62,594 bases of DNA from Sphaerosporella brunnea (GCA_008704415.1 VXIS01000287.1:1-62594); one strand, 5' to 3'. Shown: positions 33,764 through 46,823, counted from the first letter of the stretch. Notes: generated by a model not told the origin, from the letters alone. A program made the numbers and translations.

Positions 33764-35980
33764 ATGGCTGAAGACGCGCCAACAACTCGCGCCGACGAGG
33801 CCACCAAGGAGAACGCGCCCGCCGACGTTCCCGCTACCGTCGCTGACGCGCCGGCTGCGCAAGAGAAGAGCGCCGACGAAGGCGTCGAGTCGAGCGACAA
33901 AAAGGCGTCTGAAGAGGTCGCGGACAAGCCCGCGGCCACCACCACACCCGAGCAATCGGGGAAGGCAAATGGCGCGGAGAAGCCCGCTGAGGGCGAGTCT
34001 GCTGCTGCTGTGGCTGCTCCAGCGAAGACTCCCGCCAGCAAGAAGGGCAGGCCCCCCCCAAAGTCGGCGTCCAAGAAGAAGTCGCTCGCGAACCTCAAGA
34101 AAAGCAAGACTGTCGAGGCTCCGGACATCAAGTACGAAGTCGGTCAGCACGTCATGGCGAGGATGCGCAGTTATCCCCCTTGGCCTGCGATCATTCTCAG
34201 CAAGGAGTTGCTGCCTGACTTCTTGGTGAACAAGTCTGCCACCGGCAACACGAAGGCGTTGGAATCCCTTGGCGACGCGGCGTGGAACACCCAGTACCCG
34301 ATATTCTTCATGGGAACATACGAATAGTGAGTTGGCACCAGTCCGTGTTTTTTTTGCCTTTGTTCTGTTTTCACTTGTGTTGCGGTCATACTCTCCCAAC
34401 CACCTCTCGGCTGCGCGCGTTGAAATTTTCGCTCCCTTCGATAAGGTGGTGGTGGGTGTTGGGCGACGATCGAGCTCCGTGCTCCTCAAATTGCCGGGCG
34501 AAATGCCATGGTTGCTTTTTTCCCCTAAAATTTGACTGGTTGTCGTCTCACGGCTGCTGCCTGCGCTTTGATCCTCAAAAATTCCATATCACTTGATGCT
34601 GGGAAATATCCCTGTTTTGCCGCTCTGGGACATGTGCTGACATACGTGTTTCACGCACAGCTCTTGGATTCCGGCTACCGACTTGGAGCCTTTGTCGAAG
34701 GAGAAGCTCATGGCTGGCGCCTCCCGCAAGACCAAGACGCTCGTTGAGGCTTTCCAGGAGGCGGCAGATGGTTTCTCGCTTGAAGATGTCAAGACCATCC
34801 AAGAGGGCAACATGGAGGTTGACGTGGACGCTGAGGTCGAGGCGGAAGACGAGATGGAAGTAGATGACGAGGAAGACGAGGAGGAGCCTTCAAGCGACGA
34901 TAAGCCCAAGAAGAAGAGTTCACAGGGCAAAAAGCGCAAGAAGTCCGAATCCGCCTCTGACGACGAGGCTGAGTCGGAAAAACCAACCAAGACTCCTAAG
35001 AAGGCTGCCGCGAAGGCGAAGACCCCGAAGAAGGCGGCCAAGGAGACCCCGGCAAAGCCTAAGACTCCAAAGACCCCAGCGAACGGTGTCAAGGCTCCGG
35101 CGAAGAAGGGTGCTGCTGCCAAGGAGAAAGCGACTGCTACTGCGACCAAGAAGAAGGCTACCACCGCCACCACGAAGAAGAAGGGCACCAAAAGCAAGGA
35201 AACAATAGAAAGCGATTCCGAGGCCGAGTCGAGCGCGAAGTCTTCCTCGAAGGGTCCGGATGATCCTCGTGCTCTGACTGCAGAGCAGCAGCACCAATAC
35301 ATCTTACACCGAAGACATAAGCTACAGAAGGCCTTCCTCAACAAGGAGAACACCCCTCCGGAAGAAAAGGTATATACACCCGAAATCTGCAGTAAACGGC
35401 GCAGCGGCTAACGGTCTACAGGAAATTTCTGAGCTGTCGGAGTATCTGGATTCGCTGGAGCAATGGGAGGACATGCCCGCTGATCTCATCAGGGTACGTT
35501 CAATCACTTTTTTTCGGCTCTACGGAACAGGTCGAACTGACATGCACGGAACAGGCCACCAAGATTCACAAAGTCCTCAAAGGTATTATGAACGTAACCT
35601 TTGAGATCCCCCAGGAGGAAAAATACAAGTTCAAGGCGCGTTGCGAGCCGCTGCACGCCAAGTGGCTGGAGACGATTCGCTTGGCGACCAAGGATGACAC
35701 CGCCGCCGCCAAGACCGACGCGGGGGCACCAGCGAAGGAGAACGGCGTCAACGGTGAATCTACCGCCGAGAAGGAGAAGGAGGAAGCTTCTGCTCCTGCT
35801 GCTGAGGAGGAAAAGAAGGAAGAAAAGGAACAGAAGGAGACTGCTACTCCGTCCGGTAACATCAAGGAGGTCGCAATGGGCGATGCTCCCCCTGTCGCTG
35901 CCTCTATCGAGGAGAAGTCCACCGAGGAGAAGTCTACCGAAGGTGAGAAGGAGGAGGCCGCCGTCGAGGCTTCTGCCTAA
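33764..35980 (+). CDS. PWWP-domain chromatin protein
   Basis: There are four exons: 33764-34326, 34661-35369, 35422-35493 and 35555-35980, giving 589 residues in one frame. Residues 1-120 are Ala/Glu/Lys-rich and probably disordered. A PWWP domain follows (about 123-205): YEVGQHVMARMRSYPPWPAI before intron 1, and YSWIPATDLEPL after it. Next come acidic runs and Lys-Ala-Pro-rich linkers. A helical module (EYLDSLEQWEDMPADLI, TKIHKVLKGIMNVTFEIP) resembles LEDGF/TFIIS-N-like bundles. PWWP domains bind methylated H3K36 nucleosomes. The fungal relative Ioc4 works in the ISW1b remodeller, which makes it a candidate homologue. Intron 1 (334 nt) is unusually long for this window. Confidence 0.85.
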
Positions 35981-37244
35981 ATCTTTCACTTTTTCCTTAA
36001 CAATCCATTTCCTTTTCCTTTTCCTTGCCCCCTTTTTTTTTGTCACGAAATGTTGCGTTTGGAGAAATGGTTACTTTTTTTTTTCCTATTTTCGAAAAAA
36101 CGGGCATTTGGTTGGTTTAGCTGCTTGATTGGTTGGTTGGTTGTTATCTTGTCGTGTTGGCAATGGAAGGGAGGGGGGGTAGGTACAAGTACTAGTTTAC
36201 GGAATTCCGAATCGAATGGGGAAAAAAAATGTCTGTGTGTGTGTGTGTGTGTGATGTGATATGATGTGATTACTTCTTCTTCCTCTACCTAGGGCAACTA
36301 CTTCTTTTTCTTTTTTTTTCGCTTTTTCGTTTTTTTCGTTTGTTTTTTTTTCTTTTTCTTTCTTTTCTTCTACAACTTACTTACTTCTAAGTTTGAAGAC
36401 CTCCGTGAAAAGTGTGTAGAATAATGGAAGGAGGTGTTTTTCTTTTTTTTTTCTTTTTTTTTTTTTTTCGTTTTTGTGTTTTTGCGTTTTTGTGTGTGAG
36501 GATGATTGATTGATTTGATGCCACGATGATGGACAATGACGATGAATGATGATGAATGATGAATGATGATGTGGATTTTGATTTTTTTTTTTTACCGCCA
36601 AACTCGAGCCCCCCTCCAGATTCGGTTAGCCCGGCACCACAGAATTGCCGGATTGAAAGTGAAAGTGAAAAGTTTCCCTATAAGGCGATTGATTACTTGC
36701 CGCTAACCAGATCTGGAGGGGGGTCGCTTTTTACGGTATACTTACATGCTTGCTTGCTTGCTTGCTTGCTTGCCTGCTCTGTTCTGCTTCCTCCTTCTTC
36801 TTCTTCTTCTTCTTCTTCTTCTCCAGCCGGGTTTCGCCTTTCCGTCTGTCCTGTCCTGTCTAGGTATGTATTCGCGGCATGGAGATGAGTTAGCTAGCTG
36901 GTTTTATTTATTCTATGCGCACGGGATCGGAGCGCTTCCAGCTTCTGACTCTGACCTTTCTTTGGTGAGAGGTGGAAAAAAGTAGGAAAAAATCAACTTG
37001 TCCCGCCGCGTTTCAACACAACAACTTTGATTTTATCGCTATCTCCGCTTATATACGCTTGCTTATGATACGACGCAATTCCAAACGTTCGCCAGGGAAG
37101 AAAGGGGGGCAGGTTGTCATAACACAACGCAGCGTCAACATCAGTTGACAAGAAGAAGAAAAAAAAAACCCCCCCCATATGATCTCTAGAGTATCAAACA
37201 AAAAAAAAAGAGAAAAAAAAAAACAAACCCATAAAAAGAAAAAG

Positions 37245-37283
<39 letters not shown>

Positions 37284-37352
37284 CCTGGTAAAATCAAATA
37301 GTTCTATCCCAAACCCCATTCGCGCCTTTTTTGTTATGGTTGTCAAAAAATA
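35981..37352. other. Intergenic, low-complexity
   Basis: Between two converging genes I see T-rich runs (36300-36370, 36430-36475), a GT microsatellite (36233-36252), GATGAAT repeats (36530-36570), a GCTT repeat (36750-36775), a CTT repeat (36793-36822) and an A run (37244-37282). One MITE copy sits at 36593-36738. There is no gene. Confidence 0.6.
36593..36738. mobile_element. CCGTA-family MITE, copy 3 (short)
   Basis: The left end TACCGCCAAACTCGAGCCCC and the right end, ending TTTTTACGGTA, are followed inward by CCAGATTCGGTTAGC and its complement GCTAACCAGATCTGG. CCCTATAAGG is also present. These are the sub-terminal blocks of the copies at 994 and 5292. It sits in a 3' intergenic spacer, bounded by TA, and is the shortest copy. 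Confidence 0.65.
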
Positions 37353-40300
37353 TTACAAAGGCTTTCCGCCAATGAACTCAGACCAGCGCCTGACCTCCTT
37401 AGGCACGCCCTCAGCAAGGGGCAGCTTCTCGCTCAAGCACTGCGCGAACAACTGGGCAGTCTAAACATTTCATCAGCACTGCACGCACGTGAGAAAGGGT
37501 GGAGGGGAATACCTTCGGCTCCATGAACAGCGGCACGTTGAAGTCGACCGCGTTACGACGCATCACGTAGTCATCGTCAAGCAGGTCCTCGGCACGCTTA
37601 TCCGCAAGGTTGAAGACACCCTTGATGTTGTTGCCCTCAAAGACCTCACGGAGCTTGCGCTTGTCGGTCTTGGGGAACTCGATGACCTCGACCTTGACGC
37701 CGTCCATCAGAGCCTCGAGCTCCCGCGCAGTCTTGGGCGTGGCCGCATACAGCTTGTAGCCCATGGGGGCAAGGTACTGCAGGATGGCCTTGATCTCGGG
37801 CTTCTGCGTGTTACCGCCGATGAGGATACCCGAGCCGGGCTGCGGGACCTTGAAGTTCATCGTCGACTGGATAGACGCCCAGTAAGCCTCGACGAGGTCC
37901 TTTCCAAAGCAGGCGACTTCTCCGGTAGACGACATCTCGACGCCGAGGAAGGGGTCAGCTCCGGCCAGACGGGTCCACGAGAACTGCGGGACTTTAGTCG
38001 CGATGTAGTCACGAGGCTCCTTCATCAGATCCACGGGTTCGGGAACCTGCTTGTCGACGAGGGCCCTGGTAGCCACATCAATGAAGTTGGTTCCGAGAAC
38101 CTTAGAGACGAAGGGGAACGAGCGAGAAGCACGGAGGTTGCACTCGATAACCTTCAGGGCGACGCTGCCATCCGCCTGCTGCTCCTTGATGATCTGCATG
38201 TTGAAGGGACCGGTGATCTTCCAGGCCTCGGCGACCCTGCGAGCGATCTCCTTGACGCGCTCCATGATGTCCTCGCCGAGAGTGGCGGGGGGCAAGATAA
38301 GGGTGGCATCACCGGAGTGGACACCGGCGTTCTCGACGTGCTCGGAGACGGCGTGGAGGATCAGTTCTCCCTTGGAGGCAACAGCGTCAACGTCGATTTC
38401 CATGGCTCCGTCAATGAACTTGCTGATAACCACAGGATGCTCGGGGGAGACGTTAGAGGCGTTGGTGAGCTTGGCCTCAAGCTCCTGCTCGCTGCGGATG
38501 ACGCTCATGGCGGCACCGGAGAGAACGTACGAGGGGCGGACCAGCACGGGGAATCCGACAGTCTCAGCGAAAGTGCGGGCATCCTCCACGGAAGTCAACT
38601 CCTTCCAAGCGGGCTGGTCAACTCCGATGCTATCCAGAATCTGCGAGAACTTGTGCCTGTCCTCGGCACGATCGATGTCCTCCGGATCAGTTCCCAGGAC
38701 CTTGGCGCCCTTGTTCTTCAGTCTGAGCGCAATGTTCTGGGGAAGCTGGCCTCCGACAGACACGACAACACCGGTAGAGTTCTCGAGCTCGTAGATATCC
38801 ATCACACGCTCATAGCTGAGCTCCTCGAAGTACAGCTTATCCGCAGTGTCGAAGTCGGTCGAGTAGGTCTCTGGGTTGTAGTTGATCATAACGGTCTTAA
38901 CGCCCATCTCCCTGAGGGCAAGAGTGCAGGACACAGCGCACCAATCGAACTCGACGGAAGATCCAATACGGTAAACACCGGATCCGAGGATGACAACTCC
39001 GTTGTCCTCAAACTTGACATCATGCTCGCTAGCGTTGTAGGTCGTGTACAGGTAGTTGGTCTCGGCGGGGAATTCAGCCGCAAGGGTGTCGATCCTCTTG
39101 ACCCAGGGGTGGATGTCGAAGGACTTGCGCCTGGCGCGGACCTCATCCTCAGTGCAGCCGACGGAGTTGGCAATTTGTTTGTCCGAGAAACCCATCTTCT
39201 TCGCGGCCAAAATAATTTCACTGTTGAGTCCGCTGAGAGAGCCGATGTCCTGGAGCTTCTTGAACATCTCGACGATGTTCTCAAGCTTGTACAGGAACCA
39301 CTTGTCGATCTTGCTGAGTTCATGGACCTTGTCCACGCTGTAACCCTCGTGAAGCATGGCCTGTCCAACGGCGAGCCATCGGCGGTCGGTGGGCTGCTTC
39401 AAGACCTCGTCCAAGTTGTCAAACCTCCCGCCCTGGAATCCCAGGAACTGGGGATCGACCTGACGAATGGCCTTCTGGATAGATTCCTCAAAGGTACGTC
39501 CAATGGCCATGACTTCTCCGACGGACTTCATGGCAGAGCCGATGTCGCGGTTCACGTTCTGGAACTTGCTCAGATCCCACCTGGGAATCTTGGTGACGAT
39601 GTAATCGAGGGAGGGCTCGAAGTTTGCGGTAGTGGTCTTGGTGACGGCGTTGGGCAACTCCGGGAGAGTGTGTCCGAGTGCAATCTTCGCGGCGGTGTAA
39701 GCAAGAGGGTATCCGGTGGCCTTGGAAGCCAGAGCAGAGGATCGGGAAAGACGAGCGTTGACCTCGATGACCCTGTAGTCGAGTCCATCAGGCTGGAGCG
39801 CGTACTGCACGTTGCACTCTCCAACAACGCCCAGATGCCTGACGATCTTGATGGCAGCAGATCGCAGCATGTGATACTCCTCGTCGCTCAGCGTCTGCGA
39901 GGGCGCAACGACGATAGAGTCACCGGTGTGGACACCCAGGGGATCAAAGTTCTCCATGTTGCACACGGTGATGCAGTTGTTAGCGGCATCACGAACAACC
40001 TCGTACTCGACCTCCTTCCAGCCCTTGAGGGACTTCTCAACCAGGATTTGTGGGGCAAGAGAGAGCGACTGGGCGGACAGGTCGTGGAGCTCCTGCCGGT
40101 TGTTCGCGAAACCGGATCCAAGACCCCCGAGTGCGTACGCGGAACGAACGATGATCGGGTATCCGACCTTCTCGGCGGCCTCCAGAGCCTCATCGACGGT
40201 GTTGACGGCAATGGACTCGGCAATGGGAATGTCAATCTCTGCGCGGTGTCAGTCGGTCACGATCCCTGCAGAGCAACATTGCCAGCGACATACCCTTGAG

Positions 40301-41039
40301 AGCCTTCGCGAACAGATCGCGGTCCTCACTGGTCTCCAGCGTCTTGATCGGAGTGCCCAGCACCTTGACGCCGTAACGGTCAAAGATCCCCATCTTGTTC
40401 ATCTGTACACCGACGTTCAAGCCGGTCTGGCCTCCGAAGGTGAGCAGGATACCATCGGGCCTCTCGCGCTCGATGACGTGGGTGACATATTCGGGGGTGA
40501 CGGGGAGGTAGTAGACCTCGTCCGCCAGGACGTGGGACGTCTGGATAGTCGCGATATTAGGGTTGATCAGGATGGACTTCTTTCCCGCCTCCTTCAGCGC
40601 CTTGAGTGCCTGCGAGCCTGATCGCGATCTCCGTCAGCAATTGAAGGTGCATAGGATAGGAAAAAACCGCCGAACCAGAGTAGTCAAATTCTCCCGCCTG
40701 TCCAATGCTCAAACCACCACTACCGATCACCAACACCTTGGTCACATCCACCAAGTCCCTGCCGCCTGCAATCACGCCGGACGCAAGATACGACTTGGAC
40801 GAGGGAGCGTCCTCAAACAGCTTCTTGGAAGAGGTGAATGTCCTCGCTTGCTGGATAGCTGCCCATCTGGCAGGGTTGCCGCTCAGCGCTTTCGCGGCGC
40901 CATGGTTGTTCTGTGCGCGGGGGAGCAACTTCGACAGCGACGACAGCGCACGAGGTGAGTTTGTGTTGGGGGAAGCCAACAAAGAGCGGAAGGCAGGCCG
41001 GGAAGAAAGGGCGAGGCGGCGGGGCAAGACGGTCGCCAT
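37353..41039 (-). CDS. CPA2: Carbamoyl-phosphate synthase, arginine-specific, large subunit
   Basis: The minus-strand exons are 41039-40676, 40617-40294, 40238-37513 and 37460-37353, giving 1173 residues with all phases consistent. The N-terminus is basic and hydroxylated without acids ([20 protein letters not shown]), a likely mitochondrial presequence. Next are [20 protein letters not shown] and two ATP-grasp halves with [20 protein letters not shown] and [20 protein letters not shown]. An MGS-like end has [20 protein letters not shown]. The enzyme makes carbamoyl phosphate from ammonia (supplied by the glutaminase subunit), bicarbonate and 2 ATP for arginine synthesis. Neurospora ARG-3 is similar in size and mitochondrial. 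The first 83 coding bases are repeated at the right edge of the window. Confidence 0.95.
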
Positions 41040-42700
41040 TGCGGGAAACTACGAACGCTGGGGAACTGAATTGAAGGAGAGAGGGCAAGACAAAGGAAGA
41101 GCCTCGGGGGTTGTCGTCGTTGGACCCCGCGGCGGGGGTTGCTTAGCGAGTACTGAGGGTGGTGGGAGATGGGCGATTGAAGTTGGAGAGGAGGGGACTC
41201 TGGGTATTTGAAGGAGGCGGAACGGCGCAGGGGAGAAGAGTCAGAGCGAGGGTGGGGGGGGGAGATCCTTCGTCTTTTGGTATGCACTCGAAATAATTTT
41301 TTCCTGCGTGCCCCCCCTCCCACAAGCCCTAAGCGACCCCAATCACCCGCTGCAGAGCAGCATTGAATATTCTGTCGTGGATCGCTGCGTTCACCGTGAG
41401 ATCGCTGAAACCCACGGCGATGGACGCTGCATCGACATCGTCGGGATCTGAACCACCATCGCGTTCCTATCTGTTCCGCCGCAAACTGTTCGAACTGGTT
41501 TCCTCCGTTTGTGGGGTAACGAAACACACGACCGATCCCTGCCAGCCGACGGCGCGCTTACAGCATGTAGCCGGAAGCGCGATCCAGACCGGACAGCTTC
41601 ACGAAAACTCTTTCGCCTGGACTACTGCTTGCATCGCCGCCCACCATCGTTGCTTGCTGGGTAGCACTTCTGGAGACCGCGCCAGGTCCACGGGGTTGTA
41701 CACCTGCACGTTCTTTCACGGGGTGGCCGTCGCATTCCTGGTCTCACCCGATAAAGAACATCGACATCTTCATGCATCAACTTTGGGAAAAAACTATGGG
41801 TTGGGAGAAGGGCCAGATTTAACCCAAATCCAAAAGCCAACGGGTCTCAAGACTTGAGCTTCTCCATGGTGGTTGAGTCATCATCTTCCTCAGAACGGTT
41901 AGTAACAGTGAGGGAAGGCTTCCCACGGCCGAACATGCAGAACCGAAGAACCGCCCAGATATCGTCACAATTTCCGTTCATGCGTGGCTTCCACATGTAG
42001 ACTCTGTTGACAGCTTCAGGGGCCGGTAGTAGCCGCAGCATAGTCTAAACGGTCGTTCGGCTTCAAGACAACCTGAGTGACCCTCCGTGAACCGATGTAG
42101 TGGTGCATGAATCTCTGCGCCAACGGATATACCAACAATCCATGGATGGACTGTATTTTTCTTAAGCTTGAGCGGTCGGACGTGGGCATGATGGTTCTCT
42201 GTGAGTGGCGTATACTTCGCGACCTGGCTATCGAAAACCCGCTTGTCTTGATGTAAATGGTTTCCAGGCACAACAACTCCATACCGTGGAGTCCCAAGAG
42301 CAGCAAGTGGGGGCAGTTCGTGTTTTGGGTGGACTCGGGGCGTTGTCTGCAATACCCAGGCTTTCTGTCTTTCAAATCGCAAACGCCGAACTGGGTGGAA
42401 GGAAGCACTCCGCTGCATGCAAGGAACAGGTAGATGCTGTATTTCGGGCCCGGAAGCCCTCCTCCTGCATCAAGTGGGTCCTTATGAAGGGAGTGTAGGC
42501 GTGTAGCCCCGGGGGGCGCATAGGCTTCAACTCGGGCTGGGCTGGTATTGAGAGTACGTCACGCTGGCAACTGAGATGGTGATGTTGATAGTGGGGAATT
42601 ATCTGGGGAAGTTGTGCAGCCGCTATGCCTCTATAGTATCGACAAAGGACCTTAGACAGATTTCCCTAGACGGCGTCGGACCTCACAAGGAAAAAAAAAA
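41040..42700. other. Orphan region between CPA2 and tRNA (left arm)
   Basis: Several overlapping frames are open on the minus strand (for example 41978-42418 and 41847-42041), including NGNCDDIWAVLRFCMFGRG near 41.95 kb. I cannot join them into a convincing gene or recognise a family. The part next to 41040 should contain the CPA2 promoter. There are C and G runs at about 41255 and 41312-41320. Confidence 0.35.
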
Positions 42701-42774
42701 TGATCACTGCAGGGGTCGAACCTGCGACCTTGGCGTTATTAGCACCACGCTCTAACCAACTGAGCTAAGCGACC
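42701..42774 (-). tRNA. tRNA-Ile (AAU), left-arm copy
   Basis: This is the same 74-nt sequence as 25390-25463, with anticodon AAT, intact arms and discriminator A. A run of T on the transcribed strand (plus-strand A10 at 42691-42700) forms the Pol III terminator. It is mirrored at 60774-60847. Confidence 0.95.
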
Positions 42775-42789
42775 GCTGTTGTTGCAAAG

Positions 42790-44682
42790 GTGTGTTTCAA
42801 CTTATTTGATACTCGCCGAGAAACGGAAAGCATCGAGACACCCACTTCAAGAACTACTCACTTATCAGTCATGTTGGAATATACCCACCCGTCTGGAGCT
42901 CCAGTTTTTCTTGCTCAAATCCGTCCTTGTGCATTTTTTCATTGTTGGTTGACAGCGGTGACGACCTGCCCGCTGCAAGTCCAGGTCTTCAGCTCAGCCT
43001 CACAGCCCACTGTTTCTTCATTCTTCCCCACTTTCAGCTGGCAATGTAAATCCCCAGGTATCCTTCTCTGCTCCTCTATTCCTTTGAACCGCAACTTTTG
43101 TCTCCTTCTTTCACTCCCCACATCGACATCCTCTACCCAAAGCACATCCTCCGGCATTCCAAATGGAAGCCCTCGGAGCAGCTGGCAGCTAGCCGGGACC
43201 ACAGCAACCGCCGTTCAGTCCGCAAGCATACTCTACAGTTTCTTCAGTGCCGTAAAGGACGCACCGGAAGAGATCGAAAGCCTTCGAGCTCGCCTGAGCA
43301 GCATCCACACGGTACTGGTCGATGTCCGAAGAATCGTCCGTGGACACCACACGGCAGCCCCTCAGTCTGTTCAGTCTCTCACACAGGCTCTGGAAGCATG
43401 CTGTGTCTGCTTCGATAAGATACGACAACTTGCCGCGAAGTTTGGGGAGGAGCGATGGGAAAAGTGGATTGCCGGCTCTTGGGTGCCGAGGTTCAAGCAT
43501 GCCTTTAAACGGATGGATATTGCCAATACATTGAAGACTCTTCAGAGGCAAAAGACAACTCTGCTGCTTGCAATGGCCGTGATTGAAGGGTATTCAAATG
43601 CTCATGACACTCACTTGAAGGCTGCAGATGGATGCTAATGAAAAATATCAGTATAGACGTAAGTCCAATTCCGTGCATTCAAAATCGCCTCTCGACATTG
43701 GATGCCAAAACCGTTACAGCAGTAGACTTCATTACGGAGCAAAAAGACCAGCTGAGAGGATTGGCTCAGAACCTTTCTGCCCAGCTTACGGAGACCCAAC
43801 GGCGACAGGATAGCCAGGTGGCGCAATTCAGCAATTTCGACGGGCAAATGGCCGCCTTTGTACCTTGCTTGTCAGATCAGCTGGACCAAAGCCTGGACAA
43901 TCTGCAAGCCAGCCTTCGTCAACAGCTGAGAGATACCTTGCAGGAGGAAATGTCTAACTTCATTCCTGTTATCGAGGGCGCAATTTCGTCCATGCTGCAC
44001 AGCACTGCCATGAGCTCTTCCACGGAAGCACCACAAACCAAAGCATCCCTTGATCAAATCAACGGACACAGGGCCATGGAGCGTATGTGTGTGAATGTTT
44101 CTTGTGAGGCGCAGCAGAATACGTCAAACCCCTCGCCGAATCGTTCAGTGCAGGCTTTAACTACCAAAGATAGAGGACTCAACAATTACGAAAGTTCCAT
44201 AGCAGCACGATCTTTCCCCCCGAACGGTCGCTAAGGCGATCGCAAAAGTGCTTTTGACAGGCTTGTATAAAAAAGTCTAGTTGCCGGGAATTGGCCATCT
44301 TGTGATCACTTTTGAGAAGTAATTGCACCTCTCAGAACTTCTTCCAAACGAAGTTGTCAAAATACAAGTCACATTCCGTCTCAACAAACCCATACCCTTC
44401 CGGCACACTATCTATGCACGGCTGGAGATCACCCATAGTGTCATGAAAGAACGTCGATTGCAGTCTATCAGGCCAACACTTGAATTCGCTCCTGTCGTTT
44501 CATGGGAATCGCCCCAAGCCAATTGTGCCATAAATGGGGATGTCGATGGATCGATTCAACTCATTCACTCTGGGAATGCCTCACTGAGGGATCATTACCC
44601 TGAGGGGTGGACAGTTTTGGATGTAAATACTCCTTGCAAAGTTGAAGTTAGATCCCCTTGGGGACGTTATCGTTTCCTTTGA
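42790..44682 (+). CDS. HeLo-like N-domain (STAND-type) protein without ankyrin tail, left-arm copy
   Basis: Frame 42790-43638 contains AVQSASILYSFFSAVKDAPE and EIESLRARLSSIHTVLVDVR, typical of the Helo_like_N domain at the start of fungal STAND/ankyrin proteins. A coiled-coil segment follows in another exon (43632-44234; DFITEQKDQLRGLAQNLSAQ). A third frame (44323-44682) has HTIYARLEITHSVMKERRLQ and LRDHYPEGWTVLDVN, which in relatives leads into ankyrin repeats; here the frame stops. Exon joints are not fully resolved. An MEALGAAGS-like start at about 43163 is one base out of frame with the domain. It could be a shortened gene or an early pseudogene. Confidence 0.55.
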
Positions 44683-44983
44683 TGGCTCCTTTCCACCGTT
44701 ACATCAGAAGCACCTGTCAACTTGAGTAATCGAAAGAATTAAAGAATTAGCCACATGCACGGTCCGCTAACGTAACCTTCTGTCCAAGACGATGTGCCGT
44801 TTCACGGCTTTGCCGAAAACGATTTCCGTCAAACAGCGGCTCTACTCCTTTATAATGAGCTCTGCTTATCAGGCCTATAGTGAAGATACCATGCAAGCTA
44901 AATCCAGCATCATAACTATGGCCTTGCTAATGTAGCTTAGCAGTGTTTTTTGCCTTCAAGCTAATCCATGGGCAACGGCATCA

Positions 44984-45440
44984 ATGGCTTCAGGAAACGA
45001 ACAAACCGTGGTGTCCCCCAGTGCACATTCATCGCGTATTATCGTAAGTTTTTAGGCAGAATTTCGACCATGAACACATGGCGGATCTCAACGAGTATAG
45101 TTAGATTTTTATCAATCGTGAAGAGGGCTATCCATCCTTGTTGGCGAAAAGCAATTAATCATTTTATTTCTACCGCGAGTTTTACCAGCGCCAGCAACAA
45201 CCAGCCGGAAGCAGAATGCAAAAGGATATGTGGAGAGGTCTTCGTCTTCCTGCACAGCTGATTATTGCCCAACGGAAGTGTGGAAGCATAGATCGTAGCC
45301 TATTCTTCGACGAATTGCTTCTCAACGCCGGGGGCAAGACTGTTATACGCCAAATACCCTGGAATATCACCCAGAATCCCAGTGAGCGTGCGGCGGCGGT
45401 CCACAGGCTCAGACGCGGGGTTGTGAATGATGAGGAATGA
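44984..45440 (+). CDS. Small spliced hypothetical protein, left-arm copy
   Basis: Exon 44984-45043 (MASGNEQTVVSPSAHSSRII) joins in phase 0 across a GTAAGT...TACCAG intron to exon 45189-45440. The second exon encodes LRLPAQLIIAQRKCGSIDRS and ends VNDEE. The total is about 103 residues. I do not recognise it. Clean splice sites and a compact basic protein make a real gene plausible, but a chance frame is possible. The mirror copy is at 58109-58565. Confidence 0.4.
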
Positions 45441-46823
45441 GTGATTTTTTTTTTTTGGATTGTGATGTGCGGGACTGCTTCGAGCTGAATCGAGCATACA
45501 CCTCTGACCTACTATTAACTACTACCAACTACTAACTACCCCGGCCGTAATCTTGCTCGCTCAAAAACTGAGGGGGTGTGGCGGGCGCGTTTGGGAAACT
45601 TTTTTTGTTTTTTGCGCTCATGTTTCGCGCCCATGGTTTCTTTCTTCCGGTCATCACGTCTGCCTTCTGTCTTGCCTTGTCTTGTCTTGTCTTGTCTATT
45701 CTACTCTACCTATCTCACCCACCAGTCAGTCCGCGATGGCCAGCCCCTGGTGTGAGAGCCATGAAATATCACTCGTGCAGCCAACCGGTATATATGCCTA
45801 CTTCCCCGATCCGGTTTCTGATCTTGACTTTTTGTTTGCTTGCATCTAGTTTGGTTTGGTTTGGTGTAGTTTGGTTTACTATCTGTACCTGGAGCCACGG
45901 AATGGGAGAAATACCAGGCAGGCAGCATTGGTTGCTGCTACTAGGTAGTACATACTTGCTTGGCAGGTCCAGTTCCGTCCCGATAGCGCCGGCCGCAATA
46001 TTTAAAAAAAAGTAGCCAGTAGCCAATATCCCCTTTCTTGGCAAGTGGGAGGAAAAAAACAATGTCATAGGGGGGGGGGGGGGTTTTCTTCTACGTTTCC
46101 CCCCGATCTCTGCAAACCCAACAACCCGAACTTTTTTTTTTTTTCATACATAGTAACTCCAAAAACCAAGATACGTGGTCCTTTAAATTTCCGAGAATCT
46201 CAGGTCCCCCCCCCGACCCACCCGCCAGGGCTGGGTTGACTGGATCATTCCTGCCAGGTACACGTGGTAAAGAACGAGCTCGCTACAGAACTTCCTTCTG
46301 TGTCATTATCAACCCGTGATGACGAACTACTACCAGTTATAGGTAGACATCCCACAAGATCCTGAGCAGATATAAAACCAAACCAAGAGTCTCAACACAA
46401 CAGCCGAGTGATACTACATGTCACGAATACCTCTCTCTCCTCATCATAAAGTACAAGCGTGCACTCTAGCTATAAGTAGCCCTCAGCAGTTACAATTACA
46501 CGAGCAGTGACTCGCTTCTACATACTCCCACCCAGCCTTTGCAAAATCAACGCCCCTCTTCAACCAGTAACCGGCCAGGTCTCAGCAAGACAAAAAAAAA
46601 AAGCCACAGAAACAAAGAACGGAAAAAGGAAAAGAATCGCCAGAACCATAAACCCTTTCGGATAGGAAAAAAAGCCACTCACTCCAGGAAGACAACCCAA
46701 GCAAAAAAGAAAAAAAAGTTATCCCAAAGAACAAGCAATGATATTGTAGACAAAGACAAAGGAACCATGAAAACCCAGACAGCCCCTCAAAAAATTATCG
46801 CTATCAACCGTGCTCCTTCCCAT
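45441..46823. other. Spacer downstream of the SNT2-like gene (left arm)
   Basis: No gene is visible. It contains a CTTGT microsatellite (about 45676-45700), a GGTTT repeat (about 45852-45880), a G run (46071-46083), a C run near 46205-46213 and A-rich stretches (46595-46720). These mirror the right arm. Confidence 0.5.

Noticed and set aside
33442..34229. Overlapping proline- and arginine-rich frames upstream of and over the PWWP gene
   Set aside because: They come from CT-rich leader sequence and out-of-frame reading of the Lys/Ala-rich N-terminus. The PWWP frame has the domain and consistent splicing.
37489..40299. A 936-codon open frame antisense to CPA2
   Set aside because: It is the exact complement of well-conserved CPA2 coding sequence. 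Strong codon bias in the sense gene removes stops on the opposite strand, and the protein has no independent motif.
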